From: Owenia fusiformis
Lineage: Eukaryota > Annelida > Polychaeta > Sabellida > Oweniidae
Assembly: GCA_903813345.2 (NCBI GenBank)
Contig: CAIIXF020000010.1
Span: 22,972,740-23,036,739, forward strand
Reading direction: 5' to 3'
Length of the DNA stretch: 64,000 nucleotides
Numbering within the stretch: the first letter of the stretch is position 1; every line of letters starts with the position of its first letter. This document shows positions 23,401 to 34,500 of the stretch, in pieces. The notes below the pieces were generated by a model. The model saw only the letters and a program-made list of their open reading frames with translations. It searched no databases and was not told the origin of the DNA. The position numbers were made by a program, and so were the translations under genes.

Positions 23401-25829
23401 TTTATTACCCTTCTTTGATATTCAAGCAATACTTTGAAAACAGATATATTTGATAAACAATGACATGAAAAATGATTCTTTTTTCACTGACATGGAAGAA
23501 AATGGCGTCAACATGCTCGTTTGCATAATTTACTGTTCATATCCCACTGAAAAGGCCCCGCTGAAAACAAGATCAGATTTCAAAACTAGGAAAGCTTCAT
23601 TGTTATTCCATGGAGATATTGACCTTCTTTATATGAACGTACATGAACGTGCCAATAACATAACATTGTTTCTATGGAAACATCGCATATATTTCTTCTG
23701 CAACTTCAGGCAGTTTGATCCATCTGTCAGCGTCGAGCGTTCGTCAAACCGTCCGTTCATGGCAGCGTTCATCCTACCGTCCAATCGGTTGTTCGTGCGT
23801 TTGTTTGTCGAATCGTTTAATCGGGCGTTCGCATGCGTGCGTTCGTTTGACCGTCCATTCGTATGATCGTGCGTTCGTTCGACCGTCCGTTCGTTCGTGC
23901 GTACATGCTTTTGTCTGACCATTTATTCATACTTGCTTTCGTCCGACTGTCCGTTCGTTCATGGATGTGTCCGTCCGAACGTCCGTGCGTTCGTCCGGCC
24001 GTTTTTGCGCGCGATCGTCTGGCGGTCCGTTTATTTATTCGTGCGTGCGTCCGTGCGAGGATTCGTTCGTTTTTTGTTCGTAAATGGTTTTTGCGTTCGT
24101 TCGTGTGTTCGTTCAGGTTTTTGTTCGTAACTTTTTGCGTTCGTCCCTGTGTTTGTTCGTCCGCACGTTCATTCTGTGTTCGTTCGTGCCTGCGTTCATG
24201 CGGGAGATTTTCAGGGTATAATCAGGATTCACTCAACACGCAGATGAGACACTTTCTCCTGATTTCAGCGGGACCTCCTCATGTTCTCATGCGGGGCCTC
24301 CTCATGTTTTCAGTGGGGCCTTTGCTTTATTGCTCCTGCTAGAAGTGGGGCCTCAGAACATTTTTATATCATATCACTCTCATTACTTCAACCACAGGAC
24401 AACGTCGTCCTTCACCTAAAACGAATAGAAATATATAGATTAAGATTCAAGATTATAATTTCTCTCTTCAATTGTTAAATAAAGAACCACAGAACGACCG
24501 CTCTTGATACTTTTTTCCCAATAATTGAGGAAAGTTAAAAGAAAACGCTTTGTACATCAAACAATTCAAGTAAACAAAAGATAACCCATCACTTCTTTTT
24601 ATTCCTCGTGATTTCAGCGGGAACCTGCTCGCGACTTTTAAATCATAGCGGGTGTTTGGATACTACCCGTGTGTTACGTTATCTTTTAATGATGATTAAC
24701 AATGTTAAAATGACGCTAAATATTCACACGCCTAACCATCGACAACGTGCAGTGACAAAACACACCGTCGTAAACTTTAGATGTACGATGTCATGTATTC
24801 CTCAGATTATTTTTTTAAAACCTACATCAAACCTACATCATTATCTTTGCTTCAAATCGGATAAATAGTGACACCGTACATCTAAATGTACGACGGTATA
24901 TTTTGTCAATGTACGTTGTCGATGGTTAGGCGTGATTCAAACTCGGAAAACTTTTTACCTCATTGAAGAATTGCATTGCAAGAAAATGCGATCATTTATT
25001 ATGTGAGCAAGTAATAGGTCGTTTTGAATCGGGCTGGGGTAGACTCAGTGAAAGGCATTTGACACGTCAAATTAGTAATGAAAAAAAACTCATTTACGAT
25101 GATACGCTAAATGCTAATTAAAAAATTCCACCGACTGGTCTTGAATAAAGGGCCCCTTCCTTATCTACTTCACCCCCATATATGAAGAGTGTGAGGGGGG
25201 GTTATAGGGGCATATGAATGTTACAGCATATACTCGTACATGCTGTATTTCACCTTTATTTAACCTTTAGGACGGAGCGATTGGAAGAAACCACCTGAAC
25301 TGACAAATAACTCTGTAGTTGAAATTGAAAGTTTAAATGAACCAAAGACAAAAAATCTATGGCTGTTCGATATAGCAAATGACCCTTATGAGAGGAATGA
25401 TATTAGTGCCACAAATGTATCACAAGTCATGCTAATGCTTGATCGCTTATTGGTAAGTTGGTTTATTATGTCTATCAAAGGAAATATAACTTAGGGCTAT
25501 ATTTATTCTAAAAACGTTGAACAAACATATAAATCATTTAAAGTCACAGTAGCACAATTATCCATGATCCATGTTATAAACTTTTCAGAATGAATATGAA
25601 AACCATGTAATCACTGTATGAATTGTATGAAGAAAAGAAATATAGAATTGATCAATGTTATCTGATGGTTTGATTTTAGGAGTTATCCAAAGATTACGTG
25701 GGACCATCACAGTTCGTGAAAGAGGAAAGTTCTGGATTTGGTGGAGAAGGTAGAAACATTTGGCAGCCATGGATAAACGAAACATGCTCCGACAGATCTA
25801 TTAATTTTCATGGTATCAATTGGGAATGA
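14170..25829 (+). CDS. Arylsulfatase B-like protein, probable pseudoenzyme (complete, 12 exons)
   Basis: Exons: 14170-14427, 14665-14803, 15599-15855, 16018-16201, 16332-16546, 16758-16881, 21961-22056, 22249-22377, 22608-22734, 23105-23259, 25271-25452, 25680-25829. All have GT-AG borders with matching phase, giving 671 codons plus TGA; human ARSB is about 530 aa. The start is the ATG before a signal-peptide-like segment (to about residue 24), then a roughly 130-residue charged helical region absent from ordinary ARSB. The sulfatase fold begins near residue 160 (PNIIMVIFNSLGYTDVGFHN). Later landmarks: NYYVQPRSSHTRANIMIGK, VGQWHLG, CLPQNRGFDTFFG, WPLRGSRPRYWEGG, HSTDWYPTILSIAG, RTELLHNMEL and a C-terminal IWQPW segment. 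Active-site residues are widely lost: Asp-Asp is Asn167-Ser168, the formylglycine Cys is Ser205, GKWH is GQWH (Gln258), and the Asp-Asn pair is Asn424-Asp425. Arg209 and His260 remain. Intron 6 is 5.1 kb and full of repeats. A candidate AATAAA lies at 25851. The open frame argues against a pseudogene; a sulfatase-derived binding or structural role is my inference. Confidence 0.88.
14927..15428. mobile_element. TIR element in sulfatase intron 2
   Basis: Left end TACAGTAAAACCTGTCTAAT and right end (reverse complement TACAGTAGAACGTGTATATC) form imperfect inverted repeats. The motif gttcagattaga recurs inside. A second, longer copy lies at 35051-35873, and decayed fragments occur near 58980-59070 and 60080-60140, so this is a dispersed family. 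Confidence 0.65.
18004..18926 (+). mobile_element. Decayed Tc1/mariner-type transposon
   Basis: Ends are inverted: CTACAGTGTGTCTCAAAA at 18004 and its reverse complement closing at about 18926. Inside, a plus-strand reading contains ENQKIALNYKMDWPPGSPH, matching the WPPxSPDLxPLDF region of mariner/IS630-type transposases, but stops follow at once. The element is dead. Confidence 0.7.
20700..21065 (+). mobile_element. Possible solo LTR fragment
   Basis: In order: a TATATAA at 20883, an AATAAAG at about 21007, and ATTGGCGTCATCG at 21052, which resembles the start of a primer-binding site in Ty3-type elements. No gag or pol is present and I cannot see the other LTR, so this is tentative. Confidence 0.2.
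23280..24671. mobile_element. Non-autonomous DNA element with 68-bp TIRs carrying a minisatellite
   Basis: The first 68 bp (cacgggtagtatccgaaacc onward) reappear as a close reverse complement at about 24604-24671. Flanks TGTTAT (23274-23279) and TGTTAC (24672-24677) look like a target duplication. The interior holds the GTTCG-type minisatellite and copies of ttcagcgggacctcctcatg. It begins 20 bp after the donor of sulfatase exon 10 (23105-23259). Confidence 0.75.
23735..24195. repeat. Degenerate GTTCGTCC-type minisatellite
   Basis: Repeated gttcgtccgtccgttcgtgc-like units run for about 460 bp. The period, a multiple of 4 with drift, keeps several frames open on both strands and produces spurious Arg/Ser/Phe/Val-rich reading frames. 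It is not coding. Confidence 0.85.
24726..24934. mobile_element. Foldback MITE, 209 bp
   Basis: CACGCCTAACCATCGACAAC at 24726 is matched by its reverse complement at the right end. The arms pair over about 68 bp, leaving a loop of roughly 70 bp. It lies in the sulfatase intron before the 25271 exon. Confidence 0.75.
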
Positions 25830-26675
25830 ATGTGTAAAGTTGTTAAATCTAATAAATTATATTGCAAGCTTCAGTGTAAAATGAACAAATTGGTTCAAAT
25901 CAGATGTTTTAGTTAGGTTTATGCAAATACCTGTAGTAAAACTAGCTCGACTAGGATTTTATTGATATTGATGCTTTGGTTAACAAAAAAGTCTATGCAG
26001 ACAATTTAAAACATTTATTGAAAGTTTGAAATCCAGATCTGCAGAACTTTTCTTCAAAACTCATTTTTGAATTTGAATGGATGAACAAATATTGGTTGGG
26101 ACCATTCAGTGTTTCGGGTGATGGATACATTAAAAGATGGCAGAGCAGTCAACATGTTCATAACTACAATACTTCCATCTTTACATCACCCTTAAACCTA
26201 TGGTTGGCATATAAAAAGAAACATTAAGTTCATTGAATCGAAATATATATTTCAGTTCATCGTGTAGCTTGGTCTTACAATCCAGTACCTCTACATATTT
26301 TAAAATAAAGCATTTTAAATTATTAATACTGATGTACAATACAAAACAAACATTCTACAAATTCAATCATACATTTATTTAATTTTTAACATGTATGTTG
26401 GAACCAGTTAGAAGTTTAGGTAGAATCCTCCATAGAACAATGACAAATATTAAACCTAGTAGGCTACTTTAATAGCATTTAATTTTCATGAACATAATAT
26501 TTTGAAAAGATGATTCATGATATAGAAAAAGTGAAAGCCCAGGATGAAACCCAGAATGTTAAAAAATTCCCAAAATAGTTTGAAATATTTTGATAAAATA
26601 GGGTTTGAACCATTTGAATTTTGTTCACAAAATATAGTCATATCAAGGGAATAAAAACAGTTCCCCATGAGATGT

Positions 26676-29600
26676 TTAAGTGACTGGGACTGTTCTGAAT
26701 ATTTGATCTATATCATTTTTCATTGTTAATGAGTCATTCCCTTCTAACATAGTGGGAGAACCCACCTCATTTTGAGATGATTCTCCCATTCCATTCAACA
26801 CTTGAGAATATCTTTGTGATCCGTTTTGAGTGTTGTTTAGGTTAGATTTTGAGCTTCGGTCTTTAGTTCTATTTGCACTTCTGCGTTCCCTTGCAGAGCT
26901 ACGTGCTGAAGCCTCCCCTTCATTTCTGATCTCCCTAACAGATGATTGGGATACTGCATCACTTTCACTGTCTATGGCTGTTGAGCTAAGAGATATACGA
27001 GACACTGTACTTGTGGCTGATGTAAGGCGCTGGGATCTGGCACTGTGGTGAGAAATATGCCTATATCCTGGCTCATCCTCATCAAGAATTCCTGAATCTC
27101 GACTTTTACTTGATGATTCCCGGAAATCATCAAAATTCCTGACCTTTTCCTTCCTTTTCTTTTTATGGTATTTCTTAATGTCTTTTGCAATTTTCTTCAA
27201 CTCAAGATACTCCTCAGATTCTTTTTCATTCTCCTCTGCCCCATATGATATCATAGCACCATTTATCTCAGGTTTAGTTTCCTTTGGGGGATTAAGAGCA
27301 GTCTTTAGTTTCATTTTAAGGTCTTTAATTATCTTATCCTTTTCCTTAAGATTTTGTTCAAGAGTACATATCTTGGAATCTTGATCGCTTATTTGTCTAG
27401 AAAGCTCTAAAACTAGAAATGTAGACTTATTGTCTTCTTCTGATGATTTTGGTTCAACATCTCTAGGAGAGTTTTCATGTCCAGCATGTGAAAGCCTCTC
27501 TGGAAATACATGAGTTTATAATTGGTTATGTGACTTCAGTTCATGAAAACACAGAATGTAAGGTCTCATATTTTGTTGTGAAACAATGATTTGTGACACC
27601 ATTGCCTATATAAACTACTGTAGACTGACACTTAATTTGGATCCAGTTTTAATTTGACGGATTGGATAAAAAATCCGTCAAATTTCAGTTTGGAATTTTT
27701 GTCCAATGCACTTCAGAAATTAATCTCCAGGGCCCCTTTTTCTGTTAACATGTCATCAATACTACATTATTCCAAAAGAAATACTGAAAAATCTATGTAA
27801 ACACCTGTCTTAATGACATAAAAATCTACAAAAATTAAACTTCAATCCTGAATCCACCAAATTAAATAGCCACCGTCCAATATTTGAAATTGAGCAAATC
27901 TGCCAAATTAAGTAGCGTCGAAATAAGTGTATCTATAGTATGTTTAACCCTGGTATCCTGGTATCAATGATACGACTAATCTGAGCAATCACACAGGCCG
28001 TAGCCAGCTTTTGCCAAGGGGATTCACTTTTGTCAATTTTGGCCCAAAATCGCTTGAAAAGTTCTCAGGATGGTGAAAAACTGCATGATTTTGAAAGAAT
28101 TTATGGCTGCTTGAACCCCCATTGCTTATTGTTCAGGTGGGTACAGGCCTTGATACAGGCCTTTCACATTTATTAAATGCACCTTCTAAATATCCAACCA
28201 ACCTTGATTAAATTAAATAGCAAATTATCTGTCTGTTACATTGGACATTTTCCCTCACAATAAACATCCACCAGCTTATTTATTTAATGAGCATAGATAA
28301 TCCTGGGATTTGTTTGTGCAGGACACAAAAATACTTGATTTTTATTCTGAGTTCGTTATTCATATGCAAAGGTTTCATTTCCGTTTCAGTGTTTAATACG
28401 TGCATGGTGGAACTTTCTGGATTGACGTAGGAAGTTTGTTTTCACTATTTAGGATATATACTGTAGGGATGTGCAATATGATTCAGTCAATGAAAAATAT
28501 AGAGGCATTTCAAAGAATTGGTTAAATTCTGCCACTACTTGAAATCTTTGGAAAACTCAAACAAGAAGTACCTCAACTAAGTCAAATCGCGAATATAATC
28601 ATATTTTTTCATGGCCCACTCAGGTGAAGATTTTCTTACGATTCCGGCCAATAATACCTACTGTCGCATGTTGTCTTATATGGCTTACCTAAGAGTTGAG
28701 CATTTTCATTGGCAAGTCTTGTTATTTCATCCTTCAGTTCAAATATCTTCAATGTTGATTCTTGCTTTGTCTCAGCCAGCTGAGTTCCAACCTTCTTGAT
28801 TTTCTTCTTGAATCTGGCTTTCTGAAAACATGATTAACTTACATAAATAAAAACATGAACATTTTACATGAAAGGTCACTAGGTTTATATTCAGTTTTTA
28901 CACTACAGACTCAAAGATTTCACAAAAAGCTTTTTAAACTAAATACATTTTCACTTTACTGTTGAATTAAAGACTTGACATTTTTACAAAAAAGTCATGA
29001 AGGTTGTACATACATTTGAACTTGAATGTATTTTGTAGTTTTTGCTCTATCATTTTTTAGATCTTACCAGTTGATCTGTTTCCTCTTGTATCAGTTTTGT
29101 TTTTGTCTCTAGTTTCTCAATGTACTGATCCTTTATCTGCATAGATTCAGGACATTCCTTGTCCTCCTGGAGCTGGTTCTGATTGTTCATATATTCAAGT
29201 CTCTCCTCCAATCTTTGGATCTCTTCTTTCAGGTCAAGGTTTGTGCTTTCTATTTCTGACAACTGGAATTTGAAGTGTTGAGGTGTCAATTAAATATACT
29301 TAAGTCTGGACAGAGCATTATTAAAGCTTTATATTTTCAAGAATGCTTCATGAATGTGGGGACATGTGTTGACTCATACAATAACATGTATTAAAATCAT
29401 CTGCAGGCACCCCATAAAATGGTCTGAGCATTGGTTCAAACAAATGAATGACAGTTACCATCTGTCTGAATATTGTGGGCAGGCAGACAAACAGAGAGAC
29501 CAGTGGGTGATGCCAAAAACAATATATGCCAGAATTATGGTTTATTTTCACTACACGGATCTCTCTTACTAATAAAGTAGTATAGAAACAGATGCTGAAC

Positions 29601-30225
29601 ATTTTACCTATTTAAATAGTCTTAATGTTGTTTTTATTGAATTTCCCAATTATCAGTGAGGCATACAAACTGAGCACTTTTTATCATTTTGATTCTTTCA
29701 CTTTCGCATAATGGCACAAGAAATATCACCTGGATTTGCAAGTCTTTGGTCTGGGACTGCAAGGTGTTGGATCTCCTCTCCTCCTCAGACAAGGAAGCTC
29801 TGCACTTCTCCAGCAAACCTAAGGTCTGGTCTAACTAAAACAAACAGTACAAGTCATACTGTAGTTCTTTACTTTTCAATTAATTTTTCACTTGAGAGTT
29901 GCCTGCTTCATGAGCTTCATGAATTAATTTTTGTACTTTTTAATCTTAAACTTCTTGTATCTTGATGTACACATGCAACAGTTTAACTGATTGTGCTCCC
30001 TTATTCCAAGCAGAGCTCATTCCTCTTTGAAATCACATTTTTGCTGAAGTTTAGACTTGGTTGGTTGGTGTTGACTGTTCTGGACCTAAAATCTGCACCA
30101 AATTAATTTTGCTATTCAACAAGAATATTCTAATTGTCTACTTCTTGTCATGCAAACATGTTTAGGCTAATTCACTTACTTCATCTTTTGCTGCTTTTCC
30201 AGCCTTCTTTTTGCTGCTTCTTGGC
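26676..30225 (-). CDS. Coiled-coil protein, unrecognised (first exon not found)
   Basis: Five minus-strand exons join in frame: 30225-30180, 29834-29730, 29262-29068, 28821-28689 and 27499-26676 (stop). They encode about 433 residues after an unidentified start. The N-terminus is basic (RSSKKKAGKAAKDE). Then comes a long heptad-rich coiled coil (LEKCRASLSEEERRSN, EIQRLEERLEYMNNQ, KIFELKDEITRLANENAQLL). A second coiled segment contains LEQNLKEKDKIIKDLKMKLK, followed by a basic stretch (KKYHKKKRKEKVRNF). The tail is Ser-rich and probably disordered. The 30225 exon needs a preceding exon ending in phase 2; I could not find it between 30226 and 30800. Basic-start coiled-coil proteins like this are common among cilium and centrosome proteins, but I do not recognise the family and assign no function. 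The gene converges with the sulfatase gene and diverges from FBXO22. Confidence 0.75.
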
Positions 30226-30724
30226 CTGTAAAGGAATTATATTAATTACAGACGGGCATAAATTATCATAATCATGCATAACATTTCCAATATTGTAGCT
30301 ATAGGGACAATTACAAATGCATATATCTCTAAAGACTGTTTCCATTTCCCTATGTGCCTTCTAGATGGTAGTAGACATTTTATGAATTAACACTGTAAGC
30401 TTAATTCTGTCCACATGATTGTGTAGAGTAATACATAAAAGTCCTCACGTCCAAGCAGTTCCTTCAGAGCAATACTCGCATGGTTCCCAAAAATAGTTTG
30501 TTCAGTACATACCTTCATAGTAATCTTACCTGGGATTTCCAAAATCTGGACATTTCCGAAAATAATATTTGTGACATGTAGGACAAAAATCATTGAAGAT
30601 TTCCAAAAGTTTGATGATCAGTTACAAATGCGTTTAGAGAGGAAGATAGGAGGATAATATGTTACACAAAAAACTAGAAGGCTGTAGCATCGCTTTGATT
30701 TAGTTATCGCTAAATAAGCGAACA

Positions 30725-30790
30725 AACATTTAGTTATCCGGAAATATAACGTGTAATAACTTCCGGAAATGGCGAGCTGGTAAGTAATTT
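30725..30790. promoter_or_regulatory. Candidate bidirectional promoter with paired TCCGGAAAT sites
   Basis: TCCGGAAAT occurs at 30738-30746 and again at 30764-30772. CCGGAA is the core of ETS-family binding sites, common in animal housekeeping promoters. The sites lie between the minus-strand coiled-coil gene and plus-strand FBXO22. Immediately after the second site, ATGGCGAGCTG meets a consensus donor (gtaagtaat). Confidence 0.35.
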
Positions 30791-30843
30791 TGGTTCTTTT
30801 GACAGTTTAATTTTTAATCTTTGATATTGTGCTCATGCTTTAG

Positions 30844-30924
30844 GTGGACAATACTAAGTTTACAATGTTAATTCATGGAATGTCTACTACCATCTCGGAG
30901 GCACAAGAGGGTTTCATTCATGAG
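30844..30924 (+). other. Exon-like open segment upstream of FBXO22
   Basis: Bounded by an acceptor (ctcatgctttag) and a donor (gtaact), it is fully open in one frame (VDNTKFTMLIHGMSTTISEA). That frame does not match the phase left by the tiny ATGGCGAGCTG exon at 30772-30782: joined directly, that frame stops. It could be a 5' untranslated exon or part of an unidentified gene. I do not recognise the peptide. Confidence 0.2.
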
Positions 30925-31587
30925 GTAACTCATATTTTTCTAAAGTCAACTGCTTGCCTTTTTTCATGGAAACAGATCTTAGTTGTAAATCTCTTTTCAT
31001 AAAGTAGTGAAATATGTGTCCCTTAGGATGTCTTCCATAAAATAGACTTCTGTGTAATGCTTGTATTTTGATGAAAATAAATAATACACCACAACGTGAC
31101 TTGACAAAGCCTACTATAGAGATTTTATGTACATACAAATATTTTCATTTCAAAAAATTATTTCAAAAATATTTTGTACCTGGCAAACTCATCATTATCT
31201 TGATCGATTTCGATCTTTTTTACGTTAGAACTTGCACCACTACCCATTCTAACCATAACCGCTGCTGTCCTACAATATTATTGAAACGAAAGACTTCAAA
31301 TTGTTCAACTAGGCTAATAAGCCCATATTTTGGTTGGAATTTCTAAAATTTTAATGGCGGACCTGGCAACATGTCAACAACTTACTAGGTAAAGTAAAGC
31401 TACTATTTTACCAATTTATCATATCCTTAAATAAAAAATGATTATCAAAATGATATGTTTATTAAATATTAGATAGAAATTAGTCATAAGTAATGAATTA
31501 ATTCAATGTATAAATTGTTATATTATAGTAACTAGTTCTATTTAGGCCTATTTCGTGTCACTGAGTAGATCACGTGACTTGGACAAA

Positions 31588-34500
31588 ATGGCAGACGTTT
31601 TGATGAAAAATATTGCGGAAAATATTGGAGAAAATGAGACTGAAACGGTGTCCTCAAGTGTTAATATACTGAATGATTTGTCTGAAATTATAGAAGATGT
31701 ACTAAGGAAGCTTCCTGCAAAAAGTTTGAACACATGTTCAAGGTAAGTAATGAGAATTACGCCTTTCTTTCCAAAATTCTTTCATGTTCACTGACTTCAC
31801 CTTACCGTAAGGTGCTGCTGGAAAATAACATTTTGGGAAAAATTGCTATACCTGCTCATGTTATTTTCTGGTACAAAATTAAGTATGAAGGCGTGTGTGT
31901 ATTTCCTTCCTTTTTTCAGGAAAGTATCATTCATTGTCTTCTTTTAGTAAGAACTACTTGTAAAATCTGAGGTACTCACTCTGATACTCAGTCACAGTGA
32001 GCACCATCAATCATCATTCAGTTATTAAAAGTGAAAGTGCGGTTACTCTTTTGACTCCCTGTTTGGACTCCCGTTTTTGTTTGGTCATAATCACTGAGTT
32101 TGTGTATATTTCACCTTATTTTTTAACTTCAATTGAGTCTCAATACTCTAAGCATTATTTTGATACTAAAACATGGTCAGAATCACTTGAAAATCGCAGA
32201 TATTTAGCTTGAAGCACAAATTTCTTACTTTTTTGGGTCAAAACTCCGCTCATGGACATGACCTCATATCTATTTATAGGTCGCCGAAAAATGTTTTAAG
32301 AAAAATTTTCTGACAAGTAACAAAAATATGAAAGTTGAATAAACATAAAATATCACTGATCAAAGCCCCTGGCATGAGAAAAAAATTATTTAGAATTTTC
32401 TTTTTTTTAATTTTTTTTTAAGTTACCGGACTTCATTATGTTATGTTAGATATTAGATAGATGGTGCTGACTATGCACTCAGTAGAATGCGACAAATCAC
32501 AATTGAAACCTACAAAATCATTAAAGGCACGTGCCCATCTTACTTGTCAGATTTATTTCAAACTAACACTCATAGATACTCATTAAGATCAATCAATGTC
32601 CCTCCATACCGTAGTTCTCGCTATGGAAGACACTCTTTCAGAGTGGATGCTGCTTTCATTTGGGACAGCCTCTCAAATAAATGCAGATTGGCAATTTCCC
32701 TGGGAGAGTTCAAATGTTTAATCTCCCAATGGGAGGGTCAGGATTGTATATGTGCAATGTGCAAATAATAACTAATCACCTCAAATTATAAACTAGTCAC
32801 TAGATGTCTCAGTCATTTAGCCAGTCTATACTATGTATTCTAGTCATAAGTCTTATAGATAACTCTGTTAAATTATTGTATGCATGATTGCATGTATTTT
32901 ATTTGTTACACTTTTTACCATAGAGTTTATTATACACTAGTCAGAGAATAGCGCTTGCGGTAATGTTTTCTTGTACATTAAAACTGACGTTAAATAAATA
33001 TTATCTTATCTTAAACCTGAAAACAGGTCAATGGTAGCTCCTGTCACAGATGGGAGAAGTTTTACCAGAGAATACCTCTTAAAGTAAGCGAAAGTGAGGA
33101 AGGCTTCTTGAAAAAAATGCTTCCTGGTTTATAATTTGCACATTACATCATAAAACACGATGTAACTAATTACAGTTGGGAACAAAAATAAATGACAGGT
33201 CGATTTTCTATCACCATTTCCTACCCATGGTTGTCTGAAAGCCCATAATTTCCAATATTGTCTAGATACATCCCTTAAAATTTGTATATTTTACATTTTA
33301 TATAATCTCATCCACTGATGTATGGCCTCTTGAAAATTCTCTTATTGGCTCACATATGGGATCGACCAGGCGTCCGTCCATCCGTTGGTCCTCCTTTGGT
33401 CCGTCCCTCCATTGGTCCATCTGTCCATCCATCAACATTGGCCGCACAAATTAAAACTGCTATTCTGATTGAGTCATAGCCACATTGATTTTATGCATAT
33501 CCATAATGCCTATTTGACCTATCATCGCCATTTTCCAAGTTCGCCCTGTTTCCAAGAAATTGCTGATTTTGAGGTCAAAAGGTCAAATTTTCTGTAAATA
33601 CTAGATACTTTGTTGTAGTAGAACTTTCAAATATCTTGTAGTAGTTGCTTTATATGCAACTTATGTTCTCTTGAGATTTCATTTTTGAAACTTTCTCATG
33701 TACAAAAATAAATATATATATATAATATATCGTCAATGGTAGGTTTTGTGATTGACAAGTTTCTCAAAGTTTGTCCCTATACTTGTTCATTACTTGCAAT
33801 GAATTGCATCAGTACTAGATTTCAGCATTCCCTACATATTGGCCAATATATGTCAGCATCAAATTTTTACTGTTTTTGAGATTTGACCTTCAGTGACCTT
33901 CGAAAGGTCAAAAAAGTTGATTTTTCATATTGATTATTTGAATGTAAATTTTGGTCACCTTAATCACAAAAGACCTACGGAGCTCTGAATAAGTAAAATG
34001 TTCAAGGTCAAAGGTCCTCAAACTAGGTCACAAACTTGGCTGTCTAAGTTTCTCAAAGTTCAAGACTACAAATCAAAATCAATAATTTTGTTTGAAAATC
34101 ATGATATACATTCTTCTGAAGGTTCTGCACTGTGTGAGCACAGGACCGTGGGTCCTTTTTGGTATTTTTATGATAGTAGAGATTTGTACCAGGAAATAAT
34201 ATGTGCAGGTATAGCAATTTTTTCCCAAAATGTTATTTTCCATTGAAAAAAGCATATCAAAATCATATAGATTAGGAATTTTGATAAAATATTTAATTTC
34301 CATTTTGGAAAATGTCTCCAGAATAAATCTTGAAAATCTCAATAAGAATGGTTGTTCCATTGCAAGTCTAGAATAAAAGCACATAATTTAAACTGTCCAG
34401 GCCATACCATGTATCTTTTTTAGTAGCTGGGTAGGTTTCTTCCTCCAAAAAAAGTATAGATAGCATTTCATGCTGCTGTGTTCAGACTGTAATATTAATG

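Noticed and set aside
23450-24342. Several overlapping reading frames of 60-160 codons, rich in Arg, Ser, Phe and Val, on both strands
   Set aside because: They are translations of the GTTCG-type minisatellite, open because the repeat lacks stop codons. No start context, splice logic or homology.
31555-31587. N-terminal extension of FBXO22 (SLSRSRDLDK)
   Set aside because: It has no ATG; the frame begins at GTG. The ATG at 31588 has the usual position ahead of the F-box.
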